Assembly (NCBI GenBank): GCA_027686065.1
Contig: JAQCTH010000080.1
Span: 1-16,068, forward strand
Reading direction: 5' to 3'
From: Clostridiaceae bacterium AF10-41
GTDB lineage: Bacteria > Bacillota > Clostridia > Clostridiales > Clostridiaceae
Length of the DNA stretch: 16,068 bases
Part shown: piece after piece, positions 15,322 through 16,068 of the stretch
How positions within the stretch are numbered: the first letter of the stretch is position 1
Layout of the letters: every line of letters starts with the position of its first letter
Notes under the pieces: model-generated
Databases searched by the model: none
The model's input: only the letters and a program-made list of their open reading frames with translations
What the model was told of the DNA's origin: nothing
Position numbers and translations under genes: made by a program

Positions 15322-15477
15322 TTATCTTCTGTTGTTTTGAGCTTTTCTTGCTCTTCTGCAATCAGCACATCTTACTGGATCGTTATCGAATCCTTTTTCT
15401 TTGTAGAATTCTTGTTCTCCTACTGTGAATATGAATTCTTTACCGCAATCTTTACATACTAATTTTCTATCTTCCAT
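15322..15477 (-). CDS. Zinc-ribbon protein, copy 2
   Basis: 51 residues, MEDRKLVCKDCGKEFIFTVG at the start, with CxxC pairs at 8-11 and 37-40 (CADC) and the same basic tail RRARKAQNNRR. It differs from copy 1 at only five residues (K4R, I6L, M7V, E33D, I38A), with the middle 25 residues unchanged. It has the same ribosome binding site and leader blocks. The two copies lie 446 bp apart, each with its own terminator and leader, so they are independent transcripts rather than an operon. The terminator stems differ completely in sequence, so only the gene and leader are conserved. Function unknown; an RNA- or ribosome-associated zinc ribbon is a reasonable guess. Confidence 0.85.
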   Translation of the reverse strand: MEDRKLVCKDCGKEFIFTVGEQEFYKEKGFDNDPVRCADCRRARKAQNNRR

Positions 15478-15600
15478 TTTAAATCCTCCATTCTAAAGAC
15501 TATTCAAGTAACTACTAATCTCTATAACGGAGAATCTCATTATCTTTCAAAATCTTTAAACAAAATATTGTTAGTCTTTTTGACTACCCATTTATAATAA
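15478..15600 (-). promoter_or_regulatory. Leader and promoter region of zinc-ribbon copy 2
   Basis: It contains AATATTTTGTTTAAAGATTT, a TCTC..GAGA hairpin (TCTCCGTTATAGAGA) and TAGTCTTTAGAATGGAGG, matching the leader of copy 1. In addition TAGTC AAAAA GACTA makes a 5-bp hairpin near the expected transcript start, just after a -10-like TTATTATAAAT. The leader is about 110 nt, long for a 51-residue gene. Confidence 0.45.
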
Positions 15601-15640
15601 CACATTCTTTTTTAAAAAGCTACTATTTTTTTAAATTTTT

Positions 15641-15672
15641 TTTAAAAAGTACCGGTAGCTTTCAACTACCGG
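15641..15672 (-). terminator. GC-rich hairpin with T-run on the minus strand
   Basis: CCGGTAG CTTTCAA CTACCGG (15652-15672) is a perfect 7-bp GC-rich stem. On the minus strand it is followed by TACTTTTT. It would end the partial gene on the right edge, though that gene's stop is 95 bp away. Confidence 0.6.
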
Positions 15673-15686
15673 CAAAGAAACCTACG

Positions 15687-15707
15687 TAACCCTAGCGGGT
15701 TATTTTT
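15687..15707 (+). terminator. Plus-strand terminator-like hairpin
   Basis: TAACCC TAGC GGGTTA followed by TTTTTATT looks like an intrinsic terminator for plus-strand transcription, yet no plus-strand gene ends here. It may instead be part of a two-hairpin RNA with 15652-15672. Confidence 0.45.
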
Positions 15708-15767
15708 ATTCTTATCATATTTTATATTTTTTATTCCTTCTTTAATATATCTTTCAATTAATACCTA

Positions 15768-16067
15768 TTAAAGTCCTTCTCTACTAGAAAGAATTTCTAA
15801 TAAATCCTTTGCTGATTTTTCTCTTGTATTCATATAAAATTCTATTTCTTCTATTCTTTTGTTCATCTTATTAATGAATTCTTCTGTTTCTTCACTAATA
15901 TCCTCTTCACTATTAAATCTAGTATCGCTTAAACTTACTTTTATTATATATATAGCTTCTACTAATTCCTTTCTATAATCATCTTCTGTTAAATTTTCAT
16001 TACATATTTCTGTACTATTTATTTTACTATTTCTATAAATATTATCATTATGACTTTTTATATTATA
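15768..16067 (-). CDS. C-terminal part of an unrecognised acidic, probably coiled protein
   Basis: The minus strand is open for 99 codons up to the right edge and ends with TAA at 15768-15770. The visible part is rich in Asn, Glu and Ile: an Asn/Ser-rich stretch (SHNDNIYRNSKINSTE) then helical segments EDDYRKELVEAIYIIKVSL, SEETEEFINKMNKRIEEIEF and TREKSAKDLLEILSSREGL. No cysteines form a motif, and no membrane segment is seen. The start lies outside the window. I do not recognise the family. Coding potential rests on the long open frame, helical periodicity and a terminator-like hairpin downstream. Confidence 0.55.
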   Translation of the reverse strand, partial: YNIKSHNDNIYRNSKINSTEICNENLTEDDYRKELVEAIYIIKVSLSDTRFNSEEDISEETEEFINKMNKRIEEIEFYMNTREKSAKDLLEILSSREGL

Positions 16068-16068
16068 A

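Noticed and set aside
15650..15710. c-di-GMP class I riboswitch
   Set aside because: GGCAAAG and a GGTAG stem recall parts of that aptamer, but the order and remaining conserved segments do not fit.

Overview
The window is very AT-rich, and its codon use, strong GGAGG-type ribosome binding sites and gene content point to a low-GC Gram-positive anaerobe of the genus Clostridium (sensu stricto). This placement is an inference from sequence character and protein similarity I recognise; no search was run. Almost every gene is on the minus strand.

The core (about 2.7-14.2 kb) is a complete de novo purine operon read right to left: purL, purE, purC, purF, purM, purN, purH, purD. Together with PRPP synthesis and adenylosuccinate lyase (PurB), neither of which is in the window, these enzymes take PRPP to IMP. 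PurF makes phosphoribosylamine, PurD adds glycine, PurN formylates, PurL amidates, PurM closes the imidazole ring, PurE carries out its carboxylation step, PurC adds aspartate, and PurH formylates AICAR and closes the purine ring. purC-purE and purN-purM overlap and most neighbours are tightly packed, but three junctions are loose: purL-purE (278 bp), purN-purH (101 bp) and purH-purD (224 bp). Each of these holds a different inverted-repeat or foldback sequence. The operon has a strong promoter in front of purL (TTGACA, 17 bp, extended -10) with CGAA-type boxes on both sides resembling PurR boxes. It ends in a clear intrinsic terminator just past purD.

Left of the operon lie a 49-residue helix-turn-helix-like small gene, a DUF3267 membrane protein with an HEFLH zincin motif, and a decayed stretch (about 0.1-1.6 kb). 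That stretch holds remnants of a HelD/UvrD-type helicase C-terminus, an unassigned coding remnant and a phospholipase D-like (HKD) nuclease, all broken by stops and frameshifts.

Right of the operon, divergent from it, are two tandem related 62-64 residue helical mini-proteins of unknown function. Beyond them are two nearly identical 51-residue zinc-ribbon genes on the minus strand, each with its own terminator and a partly conserved 5' leader, then a GC-rich two-hairpin module and the 3' part of an unrecognised acidic/coiled gene running off the right edge.

Apart from the decayed left end, the window is mostly housekeeping DNA. The most interesting signals are non-coding: the operator layout at the purL promoter, the three foldback elements inside the operon, the duplicated zinc-ribbon leaders, and the two-hairpin module near 15.65-15.71 kb.
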